Source: Roseibium aestuarii (GTDB taxonomy: Bacteria; Pseudomonadota; Alphaproteobacteria; Rhizobiales; Stappiaceae). From it: a stretch of DNA of 64,000 nucleotides. The stretch spans positions 96,135 through 160,134 of the forward strand of contig NZ_VORA01000006.1 of assembly GCF_008477545.1 (NCBI RefSeq), written 5' to 3'. The stretch's first letter is position 1; each line of letters starts with the position of its first letter. This document shows positions 1 to 8,476 of this stretch, one piece after another. The notes beneath the pieces are model-generated. The model was given only the letters and a program-made list of their open reading frames with translations. It had not been told where the DNA came from and did no database searches. Made by a program: the position numbers and the translations under genes.

Positions 1-858
1 GCGGGTGACAAGCCCGCGATCCGGCTCGAAGGGCGGGCTTTCATGGCGCAGATAGCTCGCCTGAGACACCTGGAGAGTGAGGGCATGAATGCCGGCTTCC
101 GGCTGGCCATAGCGGGAGACGATATAGCCGCCGTGAACGTGGTGATTGCTGTCGACGGTCTGGTCGCTGGCCTCGCGCACGGCGCGCTCGAAGCGGCGGC
201 GCAGGCCGAGATCGCAGGTCGTATCCTGACGGGTTCCGATGCAGAAGGACGGCAGCGGCTCGTCCCGCAGACCGCGGATGCGCGAGCGGGTGGACTGGCA
301 ATCGAAGAGTACCACCGTGTCGTGGTCCTGCCGCAAGCGGTTGAGCTGGCTGGCCACCGCCCGGTGGAAGGGCTCATGATAGAGAAGTCGGCGCTCTTCC
401 ATCTCGACCGGGCCCGGGCCTTCGCCCTCCCGGTAGATCCGGCGCTGGTCCAGGGTCATGGCCGGGCACAGGGCCTCGCCCACCCGGATGGCCTTGCGGG
501 CTTCCGGCTTGTCCGGGTCCTGATCCACGTCGATCACCAGACGTGACACCGGCTGGACGATCACCGTCGCATCCAGATCCCGGGCAAACTCCATCACATG
601 GTCCAGACGCCAGGCAAGATCGGTCTGCAACCGGCCGGTCGCGCTGAAGCGCCCGCCCACGGCCGGATGGATCTGCTCTCCCGAATGGGGGAGGCAGAGA
701 AGCAGAGGACTTCGTCCCACGTGGGTCACGATCATGTCGGGGTCCGCTTGCCGCACCGATTGATGGATGGGGGCATCCCCCCGGAGGTCTGAAGGCCCCG
801 CCGGCGCGTCGCTTGAGCCTGCGCTCGCGACAGCACCCCTGACGGCCCGAAAACACAT
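1..858 (-). CDS. hutG: N-formylglutamate amidohydrolase (HutG-like), 3' end outside window
   Basis: This minus-strand frame is open from an ATG at 858 to the window edge, so the C-terminus is cut off; about 286 codons are visible. It matches the FGase family, which hydrolyses N-formyl-L-glutamate to glutamate and formate in histidine degradation. Visible family motifs are the LPHSG turn near the N-terminus, SRLVIDVDQ, RIYREGEGP, the YHEPFH helix, DCQS (usually DCHS) and the GGYIVSRYG / HALTLQ stretch. The start is uncertain: an ATG at 735 and a GTG at 756 give a more typical short N-terminus, and none of the three has a good ribosome site. The extra N-terminal 41 residues from 858 look disordered. 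Family assignment is firm; the exact substrate is inferred. Confidence 0.8.
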   Translation of the reverse strand, partial: MCFRAVRGAVASAGSSDAPAGPSDLRGDAPIHQSVRQADPDMIVTHVGRSPLLLCLPHSGEQIHPAVGGRFSATGRLQTDLAWRLDHVMEFARDLDATVIVQPVSRLVIDVDQDPDKPEARKAIRVGEALCPAMTLDQRRIYREGEGPGPVEMEERRLLYHEPFHRAVASQLNRLRQDHDTVVLFDCQSTRSRIRGLRDEPLPSFCIGTRQDTTCDLGLRRRFERAVREASDQTVDSNHHVHGGYIVSRYGQPEAGIHALTLQVSQASYLRHESPPFEPDRGLVTR

Positions 859-895
859 GGCCACCGGAAAACTCCGGCGATGGCCGGAAAACAGG

Positions 896-910
896 TTAAC
901 GGGTCCTTAA
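896..910. promoter_or_regulatory. Candidate CtrA-type box TTAA-N7-TTAA
   Basis: The sequence reads TTAA, seven bases (CGGGTCC), TTAA, followed by CC. This fits the full alphaproteobacterial CtrA recognition pattern. It lies in the 294-base divergent spacer between the hutG-like gene and the aminotransferase, about 40 bases upstream of the most distal hutG start. One match in 64 kb of GC-rich DNA is suggestive, but binding is not shown. Confidence 0.4.
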
Positions 911-1152
911 CCCTTGTGCATAGGCTGATTTGGCCTTTGTCCAAACCGGTTTTTCCATCCCCCGGCCGTTAATCCCCAGACCGGGTTAGAAGCCCGCCGC
1001 ACCATCCTTGGGCACGCCCAGCAAATCATCAATTTCCGCTGCAAACCCATCACCAAATGTGACTTTTCCGCCGGAAATGCTTCCCCTAGTGTGGCGCGCA
1101 ATTCGTCGACCCGTCCGGCCACGGCCCCGGACCAACCTTAAGGCTCGCCCTG

Positions 1153-2337
1153 ATGACGCTGCGCAACGGCAAGGAATTCCTGATGATCCCCGGTCCGACC
1201 AATGTGCCGGACGAGGTGCTGCGGGCCATGCACCGGCCGGCGATGGACATTTATGAAGGGCCGCTGATGGAGACCACTCAGGTCTGCCTGGACGGTCTGA
1301 AGCGGATGTTCCGCACGGACGGCAAGCCCTACATCTACATCTCCAACGGACACGGCGCCTGGGACGCGGCACTGACCAACACGCTGAGCCGTGGCGACAA
1401 GGTTCTGGTACTGGAATCCGGGCGTTTCGCCACGGTGTGGGGCGAAGGCGCCACCGTCACCGGACTGGACGTGGAAGTAATGCCCGGCGACTGGCGCATG
1501 CCCGTCGATCTGGAGGCGCTGGCCGAACGTCTGTCCCGTGATCCGGACCATGCGATCAAGGCCATTCTCGTGGTGCAGGTGGACACGGCCTCTGGTGTGC
1601 TGAACGACATTCCCGGCATTCGCCGCGTTCTCGATGCGGCCGGACACCCGGCCCTGCTGATGGTCGACCTGATTGCCTCGCTGGGCTGCGTGCCCTTCGA
1701 AATGGACGCCTGGGGCGTCGATCTGGCGTTGACCGGCTCCCAGAAGGGTCTGATGACGCCTCCGGGGCTTTCCTTCATCGCTGCCGGTCCCCGCGCGCTG
1801 GAAGCCCACAAGACGGCGGATCTTCGGGTCAACTATTTCGACTGGACCTTCCGCGACGGGCCGGAGCATTACCAGAAATACTGCGGCACCCCGCCGGTGC
1901 AGATGCTCTTCGCGTTCCGCGCCGCCCTCGAGCTGATCGAGACCGAAGGACTGGAAGCCGTGTGGAAGCGGCACCGGATGCTCGGCGACGCGACCCGCGC
2001 GGCCGTGCAGGTCTGGGGCGAAGCCGGGGCCATCGAGATGAACATCCTCGTGCCGGAAGCCCGCTCCGACAGCGTTTCGGTGTTGCGCTTCAACGAAGGC
2101 GACGCCAATGCGGTGCGCGCCTTTGCCCGGGAGACCTGCGGCGTGACCATCGGCGGCACCATCGGCGAGCTGGCCGGCAAGGGTCTGCGCATCGGCCACA
2201 TGGGTCACGTCAACGGCGTGATGCTGCTTGGCACCCTTGCGTGCCTTGAGCTGGCGCTTGGCCGCTGTGGCGTGCCCCATGGGCGCGGCGGGGTCGAGGC
2301 GGCCATCGCCTGCATCAGCGACGGCCTGAACGGCTGA
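1153..2337 (+). CDS. Class V aminotransferase, serine/alanine-glyoxylate type
   Basis: A 394-residue fold-type I PLP enzyme. The N-terminus carries the family signature for binding the substrate phosphate/glyoxylate pocket (PGPTNVPDEVLRAM), then SNGHGAWDAAL, and the PLP Schiff-base lysine at about K198 in TGSQKGL with the following PPGLSF. These features and the length fit the serine-glyoxylate / alanine-glyoxylate aminotransferases, which transfer an amino group to glyoxylate in one-carbon and photorespiratory-type metabolism in the cytoplasm. The choice between serine (SgaA) and alanine or another amino donor cannot be made from sequence alone. The gene stands alone, divergent from hutG and convergent with the PPK2 gene, whose stop lies 8 bases away. 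Confidence 0.85.
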   Translation: MTLRNGKEFLMIPGPTNVPDEVLRAMHRPAMDIYEGPLMETTQVCLDGLKRMFRTDGKPYIYISNGHGAWDAALTNTLSRGDKVLVLESGRFATVWGEGATVTGLDVEVMPGDWRMPVDLEALAERLSRDPDHAIKAILVVQVDTASGVLNDIPGIRRVLDAAGHPALLMVDLIASLGCVPFEMDAWGVDLALTGSQKGLMTPPGLSFIAAGPRALEAHKTADLRVNYFDWTFRDGPEHYQKYCGTPPVQMLFAFRAALELIETEGLEAVWKRHRMLGDATRAAVQVWGEAGAIEMNILVPEARSDSVSVLRFNEGDANAVRAFARETCGVTIGGTIGELAGKGLRIGHMGHVNGVMLLGTLACLELALGRCGVPHGRGGVEAAIACISDGLNG

Positions 2338-2344
2338 TCCGGAC

Positions 2345-3811
2345 TCAGAGCTCCTCTTCCAGACGGTCGCAGATCGTCTGGAGGACCTGCACCCGGGCCC
2401 AGTGCTTGCTCTCGGACGAAATCAGGGTCCAGGGCGCGATGCGGGTCGAGGTCCGGTCGATCATGTCGCCCGCGGCGACGGCGTATTGGTCCCACTTGAG
2501 CCGGTTGCGCCAGTCGTCATCCGTGATCTTGTGCTGCTTGTAGGCGGTTTCCTCGCGCGCCTTGAACCGGCGCAGCTGTTCGTCGGCGCTGATTGCCAGC
2601 CAGAACTTGCAAACGATGAGCCCGGACTCGATGAGCTCCGCCTCGAAGCTGTTGATCTCGTCATAGGCCCGCAGCCATTCCTCGTGGGTGGCAAACCCCT
2701 CCACCCGCTCGACGAGAACCCGCTCGTACCAGGAGCGGTCGAAGATCGCCACATGACCACGCCGTGGCAACCGCCGCCAGAACCGCCAGAGATAGGGCCG
2801 GGCCTTTTCCTCGTCGGACGGGGCGGAGATCGGGTGAACCTGATAGATGCGCGGATCCAGCGGCCGGATGACCCGGCGGATGGCGCCGCCCTTGCCGGCC
2901 GCATCATTGCCCTGGAACACCAGAACCATGCCGCGCTTGGCAAAGGCCTTGGTGTCCGAAATGCGGGAGAGCTTGTCCTGCAGCGCCTGCCGGCGCTCCT
3001 CGTAGTCCTTCTTGTCGAGTTTCGCCGTCAGATCGATGGCATCGACGGCGCTGCGCTTCTCCAGCCCGCCGATCACCGGGGGGGCGGCAACCTCGCGCGG
3101 CTCCCCGTCCGCCAGCTTCAACTCGATCGACTGGGTGATGGTCTGCGCCAGGGAGGCATCGCGATATTCCGGATCCTCGGAGGGGATCACGAACCAGGGC
3201 GCATAGCCCTTGCTGGTGGCCAGGATGATGTCCTCGCCGACTTCCGCCGCCTTGTCGCGGTTCTTGTAGGTAGACCAGTCCGCCAGCACGTGGCGCGCGG
3301 CACTTTTCTTCTCGATCGCCTTGAGGCGCTTCTTCTGCTCGTCCCTGGGCAGCACGTACCAGAATTTCAGGATGAGCACGTTCTCGTTGGCCAGCATCTC
3401 CTCGAACTGGCGCACCTGATGCAGGGCCCGCTGGAAGCCGTCGTCATCCAGCTTGCCGTAGATCCGGTCGCGCAGGATGGGCTGATACCAGCTGCCGAAG
3501 ACCACCGCCGTCTCACCCTTGGCGGGCAGATCGCGCCAGTAGCGCCAGAAGGGCGGATGAAGGCGCGCCTCCTCGGTCGGTTCGCTGTAGGCATTGCAGA
3601 CCAGATGCCGTGCTTCCATCCAGCCGTAGAGCCGGGCAATGGACTCGCCCTTGCCCGCGCCGTCGAGCCCGTCGACCAGGATGACGACCGAGAAATTCTT
3701 CCGCTCGATCATTTCCAGCTGGGCCGTCAGCAGCCGCTCGCGCAATTTCGGCTCCAGCTCGCGGAAATCCTTCTTGTCGAGCTTCTGGGGCAATTCGGCG
3801 GATGCAAACAT
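2345..3811 (-). CDS. pap: Two-domain polyphosphate kinase 2 (polyphosphate:AMP phosphotransferase type)
   Basis: The 488 residues form two tandem PPK2 domains. Domain 1 has a Walker A at about 48-55 (GLDGAGKG), and domain 2 has one near 299-307 (GNDAAGKGG) with the intact lid and Walker B stretch FDRSWYERVLVERV. The equivalent region of domain 1 reads VFGSWYQPIL, lacking the Asp-Arg pair, so the second domain is probably the catalytic one. This arrangement is that of class II PPK2 (PAP), which uses polyphosphate to convert AMP to ADP, whereas single-domain class I/III enzymes are about 300 residues. The upstream 343-base spacer is shared with a divergent membrane-protein gene. Activity is inferred from architecture. 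Confidence 0.88.
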   Translation of the reverse strand: MFASAELPQKLDKKDFRELEPKLRERLLTAQLEMIERKNFSVVILVDGLDGAGKGESIARLYGWMEARHLVCNAYSEPTEEARLHPPFWRYWRDLPAKGETAVVFGSWYQPILRDRIYGKLDDDGFQRALHQVRQFEEMLANENVLILKFWYVLPRDEQKKRLKAIEKKSAARHVLADWSTYKNRDKAAEVGEDIILATSKGYAPWFVIPSEDPEYRDASLAQTITQSIELKLADGEPREVAAPPVIGGLEKRSAVDAIDLTAKLDKKDYEERRQALQDKLSRISDTKAFAKRGMVLVFQGNDAAGKGGAIRRVIRPLDPRIYQVHPISAPSDEEKARPYLWRFWRRLPRRGHVAIFDRSWYERVLVERVEGFATHEEWLRAYDEINSFEAELIESGLIVCKFWLAISADEQLRRFKAREETAYKQHKITDDDWRNRLKWDQYAVAAGDMIDRTSTRIAPWTLISSESKHWARVQVLQTICDRLEEEL

Positions 3812-4154
3812 GTGAACACAATCCCGATCGGGCCGAGCCGCCTCGAAACGGGGGCAAACGGCGGCAAAAAACGGTTCGGACGCCGGTCCTGCAGGGATCC
3901 TGACAGGAACCGGCCGCCTGGTAAAACGATCTCTTCCTTAGAAGTTCCTTCACCATCCTCGCGCAAACAGGATCACGGGAGGACCTGCGCGACGGCAAGC
4001 CCGAAACGGGATCGGAAACACAACGACAAGTTCCGCTCCGCCCCCCTGTTGAGCGCGCGCTCTTCCGCCTATATGAAGCGCTAGCCAATGTCCCGGAAGC
4101 CGCCTGCCCTCTCCTTCGTCGAGACGTCAGGCCTGTGATGCGAGTTCAGGTTTC
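3812..4154. other. Divergent intergenic region, 343 bp
   Basis: This non-coding spacer must carry the promoters of the PPK2 gene (minus) and of the LssY-type membrane protein gene (plus). I see no convincing terminator, palindrome, repeat or RNA gene in it. Confidence 0.5.
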
Positions 4155-6185
4155 TTGACTGCAATCTTTGAAAATCTCGTTGGCTTCATCGGCGACAATC
4201 CAGCGCTTGCCGGTCTCATCTGCTTCGCCGCCGCCATGGGCGAGGCGCTGTTCATCATCGGCCTGGTGGTGCCCAGCACCGTCGTGCTTGTGGGCGCCGG
4301 CACCCTGATTGGTCTGGGCAAGCTGGACGCGGTCTCGATCTTCATCTGGACTACCCTGGGCGCCACGGTGGGAGACGCCCTGTCCTACTGGTTCGGCTAC
4401 TTCTACAAGGACAAGGTTCGCAAGCTCTGGCCCCTGTCGCGCTATTCCAGCCTGATGGACCGGGGCGAGGAGTTCTTCCGCCAGCACGGCGGCAAGAGCG
4501 TCTTCATCGGCCGGTTCGTGCCGGGGGTGAAGTCGGTCGTCCCTGGCATCGCCGGAATGGTGGGCATGAACGCCACCCGCTTCACAATCATCAACGTGAC
4601 CTCTGCCTTCGTCTGGGCACTGGCGCATCTGGGACCGGGCATTCTGGCCGGTTCCGCGCTGGGAGCCATCGGGCAGGTGAGCGGACGGCTCGCCTTCGTG
4701 CTCGGCGGGCTTTGCGTCGTCACCTTCGTCACCATCATGCTCGGCCGCTGGCTGATCCTGATCATCATGCCGCTCTTCCCCAACACCCATTCAGTGGTGG
4801 TGTCGTGGCTGGCGCGCCGGCCCGACCGGGTCTCGCGCTGGATCGCCGAGGCGCTGGATCCGGAAAATCCGCGCTCCACGGGCATGCTGCTTTCGGCGGC
4901 CTTGCTGCTTGTCACCATGCCGCTGTTCTTCTGGTTCATGGGCGAGATCGCGCCCGGCGAGCCGATGGTGCGCGCCGACGTGGCCATCCTGAACCTCTTC
5001 GATTCCCTGCGCTCGCCCATCGGCGACAAGCTGATGGTGATCGTCACCCTGCTGGGCGATGGCATCGTGGTGACGCTGGTCGCCACGGTCATCATCGCCT
5101 ATCTGTTCCTGCGCAAGGCCTGGCGCCGGGCCACGGGCGTGCTGATTGCCATTGGCGGCACGGCGCTCTTCGTGCCGCTGATCAAGGCGCTGCTGGAACG
5201 CTCCCGCCCAATGGATCTCTACACCGGCGCGCAGATGTTCTCCTTCCCGAGCGGCCACGCGACACTCAACACAGTGCTCTTCGGCATCTGCGCGGTGCTG
5301 ATTGCCCACGACCGCAGCCGCTGGGCAAAGGCCTCGATCTTCACTGTCACCGCGATCTACGTGATCGCCATGGCCTTCTCGCGGGTCTATCTGGGCGCGC
5401 ACTGGCTCTCCGACGTGCTGGCCGGGCTGATGTTCGGCACCGCCATGGTCGCCGCCTTCGCCTTCGTCTTCTCTCCCGTGCATAACGAGAAGCTCGGCCG
5501 CATCACGCTTGCAGGCATGACCGTTGCCTCGCTTGCGCTCTTCGGCAGCTGGCACGTGATGCGGGCCCTGCCCTCGGCCATGGAAACCTATGCGCCGCGC
5601 AGCGAGATCATCCGCATGACCGGCAGCACCTGGCGCGGTTTCGGCTGGTCGCAGCTGCCGGCCCAGCGCATCGAGCTGAGCGGCGAGACCAAGGAGCCGC
5701 TGGTGATGCAATATGCCGGCGACCCGAAGCGGCTGATCGACAAGCTGGCTGGCGAAGGCTGGCGCCCGGCCCCCGAATGGACACTTTCCAGCGCCTCCGG
5801 TTTCGTGGAAGGGCAGACCCCGGCCGAAGATCTTCCCGCCTTCCCGCGCACCCAGAACGGCCGCCAGCCGGCCCTGACGCTGATCCGCAAGGACGAGGGC
5901 GCAGCCCCCTCCGACAGCCGCTGGGTCATGCGTCTCTGGCCCTCGCGCTATGCGGTGCTTGAAGGGCGCCAGCTGCTGCCGCTCTATACCGGCTCCGTGC
6001 TGCACGAGGAAATCATCCGGCCGATGGGCGAATTCTCCGGCCCGAAGACCGACCGGCAGACGCCGGAACCCAAGGACAACCCGCTGTCGAGCCTCAGCAC
6101 CTCCCTGCAGCGGGAACGGCCGAATGGCGAGACGGTGGTTCTGGCCGTGGAGCCCTCCGACGCGATCCCCGATCCCCTGCCCTGA
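4155..6185 (+). CDS. DedA-PAP2-LssY_C fusion membrane protein
   Basis: A 676-residue polytopic protein. Residues 1-200 are a DedA/VTT domain (FIGRFVPGVKSVVPGIAGM motif). About 265-450 form a PAP2 acid-phosphatase domain with all three lipid-phosphatase signatures: KALLERSRP near 344, SFPSGHA near 364 and SRVYLGAHWLSDV near 408. The C-terminal 190 residues are a soluble LssY_C-type domain (WRGFGWSQLPAQRIELSG and onwards). LssY-type proteins occur near type I secretion genes in Legionella; PAP2 domains dephosphorylate lipid phosphates at the inner membrane, and DedA proteins move undecaprenyl phosphate or phospholipids. A combined flippase/phosphatase role is inference. The start used is TTG, since no in-frame ATG or GTG lies nearby upstream; a short CAGG precedes it. 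Confidence 0.82.
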   Translation: MTAIFENLVGFIGDNPALAGLICFAAAMGEALFIIGLVVPSTVVLVGAGTLIGLGKLDAVSIFIWTTLGATVGDALSYWFGYFYKDKVRKLWPLSRYSSLMDRGEEFFRQHGGKSVFIGRFVPGVKSVVPGIAGMVGMNATRFTIINVTSAFVWALAHLGPGILAGSALGAIGQVSGRLAFVLGGLCVVTFVTIMLGRWLILIIMPLFPNTHSVVVSWLARRPDRVSRWIAEALDPENPRSTGMLLSAALLLVTMPLFFWFMGEIAPGEPMVRADVAILNLFDSLRSPIGDKLMVIVTLLGDGIVVTLVATVIIAYLFLRKAWRRATGVLIAIGGTALFVPLIKALLERSRPMDLYTGAQMFSFPSGHATLNTVLFGICAVLIAHDRSRWAKASIFTVTAIYVIAMAFSRVYLGAHWLSDVLAGLMFGTAMVAAFAFVFSPVHNEKLGRITLAGMTVASLALFGSWHVMRALPSAMETYAPRSEIIRMTGSTWRGFGWSQLPAQRIELSGETKEPLVMQYAGDPKRLIDKLAGEGWRPAPEWTLSSASGFVEGQTPAEDLPAFPRTQNGRQPALTLIRKDEGAAPSDSRWVMRLWPSRYAVLEGRQLLPLYTGSVLHEEIIRPMGEFSGPKTDRQTPEPKDNPLSSLSTSLQRERPNGETVVLAVEPSDAIPDPLP

Positions 6186-6275
6186 CCGGCAGGGCCCACT
6201 CCCCTTGCCGCTCCCCCGTGGCTGTGGCACACAAACCTTTCCCCTGAGGGGCACCGCCAAGGAAGGACCCGACCC

Positions 6276-6689
6276 ATGGACGCCAGACAGATCAATGACG
6301 AGCTGACCGTCAGCCCGCAAATCAGCGTGAATGATGTCGCCCGGATTGCCGCGCTCGGCTACAAGTCGCTCATCTGCAACCGGCCGGACCACGAGGACCC
6401 GGGTCAGCCGAGCTTTGACGAGATTGCCGCCGCCGCAGAGGCCGCCGGTCTCGAGGTGCGGTTCCAGCCGGTCGTTTCCGGCATGGTGCTGAACGAGGAT
6501 GCGGAAACCTTCGGCCAATCCCTGGCGGATCTGCCCAAGCCGGTCTTCGCCTATTGCCGCTCCGGCACGCGCTGCGCCATGCTCTGGTCGCTCAGCAAGG
6601 TCGGCAACCTGCCGGCGGACGAGATCCTGGAAGCCGCCGGCCGCGCCGGTTACAATCTGGCGGGCATGGCCCACCGGCTGGAAGGCTGA
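6276..6689 (+). CDS. TIGR01244/DUF442-type sulfurtransferase-phosphatase domain protein
   Basis: A 137-residue cytoplasmic protein of the family found alone or fused to beta-lactamase-fold persulfide dioxygenases (BlhA). The N-terminus reads MDARQINDELTVSPQI and the active loop is CRSGTRC at 94-100, the CRSGxR pattern of rhodanese and cysteine phosphatase folds; Cys94 would carry the persulfide or phosphate. An AAGGAAGG ribosome site sits directly upstream. The next gene starts 12 bases downstream, so the two are probably co-transcribed. Sulfur transfer is the family expectation; no sulfide-oxidation gene lies beside it to confirm this. Confidence 0.8.
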   Translation: MDARQINDELTVSPQISVNDVARIAALGYKSLICNRPDHEDPGQPSFDEIAAAAEAAGLEVRFQPVVSGMVLNEDAETFGQSLADLPKPVFAYCRSGTRCAMLWSLSKVGNLPADEILEAAGRAGYNLAGMAHRLEG

Positions 6690-6701
6690 TCGGACCCCAT
6701 C

Positions 6702-7754
6702 TTGCTCGACCAGCGCTGGCATCCCGGCGACAGCGGCATTCTCGTCGTGGTGTTTTCCCAGGTCCGCATTCCGGCGGGAAAGTTCGGGCTTGAGCGCCTG
6801 TTCCAGCGCACCCGCCACAGCTGCCTGTTCCTGAACGATCTTTCGGGCGGATGGTACCGCGGCCTCGACGAGACAATCGACGCCGCGGTGTCGAACGCCC
6901 TTGCCCGGCCGGGCTCTCGGCCGGGAACGGCACCGACACGGATCATCTATTATGGCTCGTCGATGGGCGGCTATGGCGCCCTTCGCACCGCCCTGCGCCG
7001 GGGCGACGGAGACCTCCATGCCTTCGGCACCGAACTGTGCCTCGGGCGGCCGGGATCCCGCAGCCTGGCGGCCGGGGTCACGGCCAGCGGTCTTGCCCAT
7101 GATCTGCCGGAGGCCCATCCGGATACGGCGCGCCGCACCTTGCGGCTCTATTTCGGCTGTTTCGACGGCACCGATGCGCTCAATGCCGCACGCGCAGCAG
7201 ATCTCCTGCCGCAGGCGCTGCTGCATTGCCTTGCCTCCACCCATGGCAGCCACGACCATCTCTACACGCTCAACCTGATCCGCAGGATCACCGGAACCTT
7301 CCAGCGCGATCCCGAGACGGAGCTGGCGTCGAAGGGTCTGATCCTGCATCCCTCCCTTGCCGCGCTGACGGACTTCGGCCAGCTTTTCGAGCGCTTTGCC
7401 ACTGGCGAATGCCCCGCGCCCGAGACGCTGAGCGCGCTGCCGGAGTTCGACAGGAACCCGGGAATGCGGGCGCTTGCGGCCGAATTCGAGGCCCGCGCCG
7501 GGCAGACCGAGGCGGCCCTGTGCCGGCTGGAGTTGCTGGAGCGGGAGATCGATGCCGATCCGGTCTGGCAGGGCCTGCCGAAACGCTGGCGCAAGAAGCT
7601 GCCGCTTCGCCGGGTGGAGATCCTGCGCGACAGCGGCGATCCGGTTCGGGCGCGCGCCGCCCTTCAGGCCGCCTGCACGACCTTTCCGGTCGACGACCAG
7701 ATGGTGGCCCTTGGTGCAACGCTCGGTCTCGCCCTGCACGTAAAGAGTTCCTGA
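6702..7754 (+). CDS. Alpha/beta-hydrolase-fold protein of unknown function
   Basis: A 350-residue protein with a clear alpha/beta-hydrolase nucleophile elbow, YYGSSMGGYG, placing the Ser at about 87, a possible acid residue in YFGCFDGTD and a late His in STHGSHDHL near 180. The remaining 150 residues are alpha-helical and rich in Ala, Leu and Arg, resembling degenerate TPR repeats (EARAGQTEAALCRLELLERE; GDPVRARAALQAAC). No signal peptide or membrane segment is visible. The start is a TTG 12 bases after the preceding stop; no better start is nearby. I do not recognise a named family. The helix-rich tail suggests a protein partner rather than a free esterase. Confidence 0.7.
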   Translation: MLDQRWHPGDSGILVVVFSQVRIPAGKFGLERLFQRTRHSCLFLNDLSGGWYRGLDETIDAAVSNALARPGSRPGTAPTRIIYYGSSMGGYGALRTALRRGDGDLHAFGTELCLGRPGSRSLAAGVTASGLAHDLPEAHPDTARRTLRLYFGCFDGTDALNAARAADLLPQALLHCLASTHGSHDHLYTLNLIRRITGTFQRDPETELASKGLILHPSLAALTDFGQLFERFATGECPAPETLSALPEFDRNPGMRALAAEFEARAGQTEAALCRLELLEREIDADPVWQGLPKRWRKKLPLRRVEILRDSGDPVRARAALQAACTTFPVDDQMVALGATLGLALHVKSS

Positions 7755-7858
7755 ATTTCACTTCCGAGAGCCGGAATTGCTTGCCATAAGCACTTACCGA
7801 ATTCCCTCGTTTTTACGCGACCTTGTTAAAACATTTGGCGATGGCCCTTGCAAAAAAC

Positions 7859-7873
7859 GAACATATAAGGAAC
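7859..7873. promoter_or_regulatory. LexA (SOS) box, GAAC-N7-GAAC
   Basis: The sequence GAAC, ATATAAG, GAAC is the reverse complement of the alphaproteobacterial LexA operator GTTC-N7-GTTC. It ends 9 bases before the mmcB start codon and would cover the promoter -10 region or the transcription start, so LexA binding should block mmcB transcription until DNA damage. The match is perfect in both half sites and spacing. mmcB is a known member of the SOS regulon in Caulobacter. Confidence 0.82.
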
Positions 7874-7882
7874 AAATAGGGA

Positions 7883-8392
7883 ATGAACTCCGAGGCGTTC
7901 CCCCCGTCCAACCGGCTGGTCCTGGACGATCCCTTAACGGACGGACGGCAGTCCGAAATGGCCCTGAGGATCTGGCGCGGCACGGGCAGGTTGCTGCGCA
8001 GCCTGAACTATGCCTGCCTTGCCGAGCTCAGCCTCGCCTCCGGCCGGCGGGCGGACCTGATCGCCCTTGGCCCCAAGGGGGAAGTGATCATCGTGGAGGT
8101 GAAGTCCTCGGTTGCCGACTTCCGCGCGGACAGCAAGTGGCCGGACTACCGCCAGCATTGCGACCGGCTCTATTTCGCCACCCATCCGGACATGCCGCTG
8201 GAGATCTTCCCTCAAGACGCCGGGCTGATCGTCGCCGACGGGTTCGGCGCGGAGATCCTGCGCGAGGCCCCCGAGCACAAGCTTGCCGCCGCCACCCGCA
8301 AGGCCGTGAGCCTGCGCTTTGCCCGGATCGCCGCCGGACGGCTTCAGGATCTGGGCGATCCGGACGGCCGCAGCTTCTTTCACGGTCTCTGA
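7883..8392 (+). CDS. mmcB: MmcB family DNA repair protein
   Basis: A 169-residue protein with a PD-(D/E)xK nuclease-like core: Asp58 in RRADLIAL, then Glu72 and Lys74 in VIIVEVKSS. The rest (SKWPDYRQHCDRLYFA; PQDAGLIVAD) matches the MmcB/DUF1052 family, which contributes to survival of mitomycin C and UV damage in Caulobacter. A perfect LexA box lies immediately upstream, so SOS induction is very likely. The photolyase-like gene begins 84 bases after the stop and could be read through from the same promoter. Confidence 0.9.
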   Translation: MNSEAFPPSNRLVLDDPLTDGRQSEMALRIWRGTGRLLRSLNYACLAELSLASGRRADLIALGPKGEVIIVEVKSSVADFRADSKWPDYRQHCDRLYFATHPDMPLEIFPQDAGLIVADGFGAEILREAPEHKLAAATRKAVSLRFARIAAGRLQDLGDPDGRSFFHGL

Positions 8393-8476
8393 CATCCGCC
8401 AGACCCGCGCCTGCGTAAGGACTTTCAGGATCCCTCGTCCGCCCGGCCATGCCGGCGGTCCGCGTCCCGGAAGCCC

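Noticed and set aside
4049..4079. Sigma-70 promoter before the LssY-type gene (TTGAGC ... TATATG)
   Set aside because: The spacer is about 15 bases and the -35 match is weak, so it was not listed as a feature.
4791..7739. 982-codon open frame on the minus strand
   Set aside because: It lies opposite the LssY-type, rhodanese-like and hydrolase genes; composition is typical of antisense frames and there is no recognisable domain.
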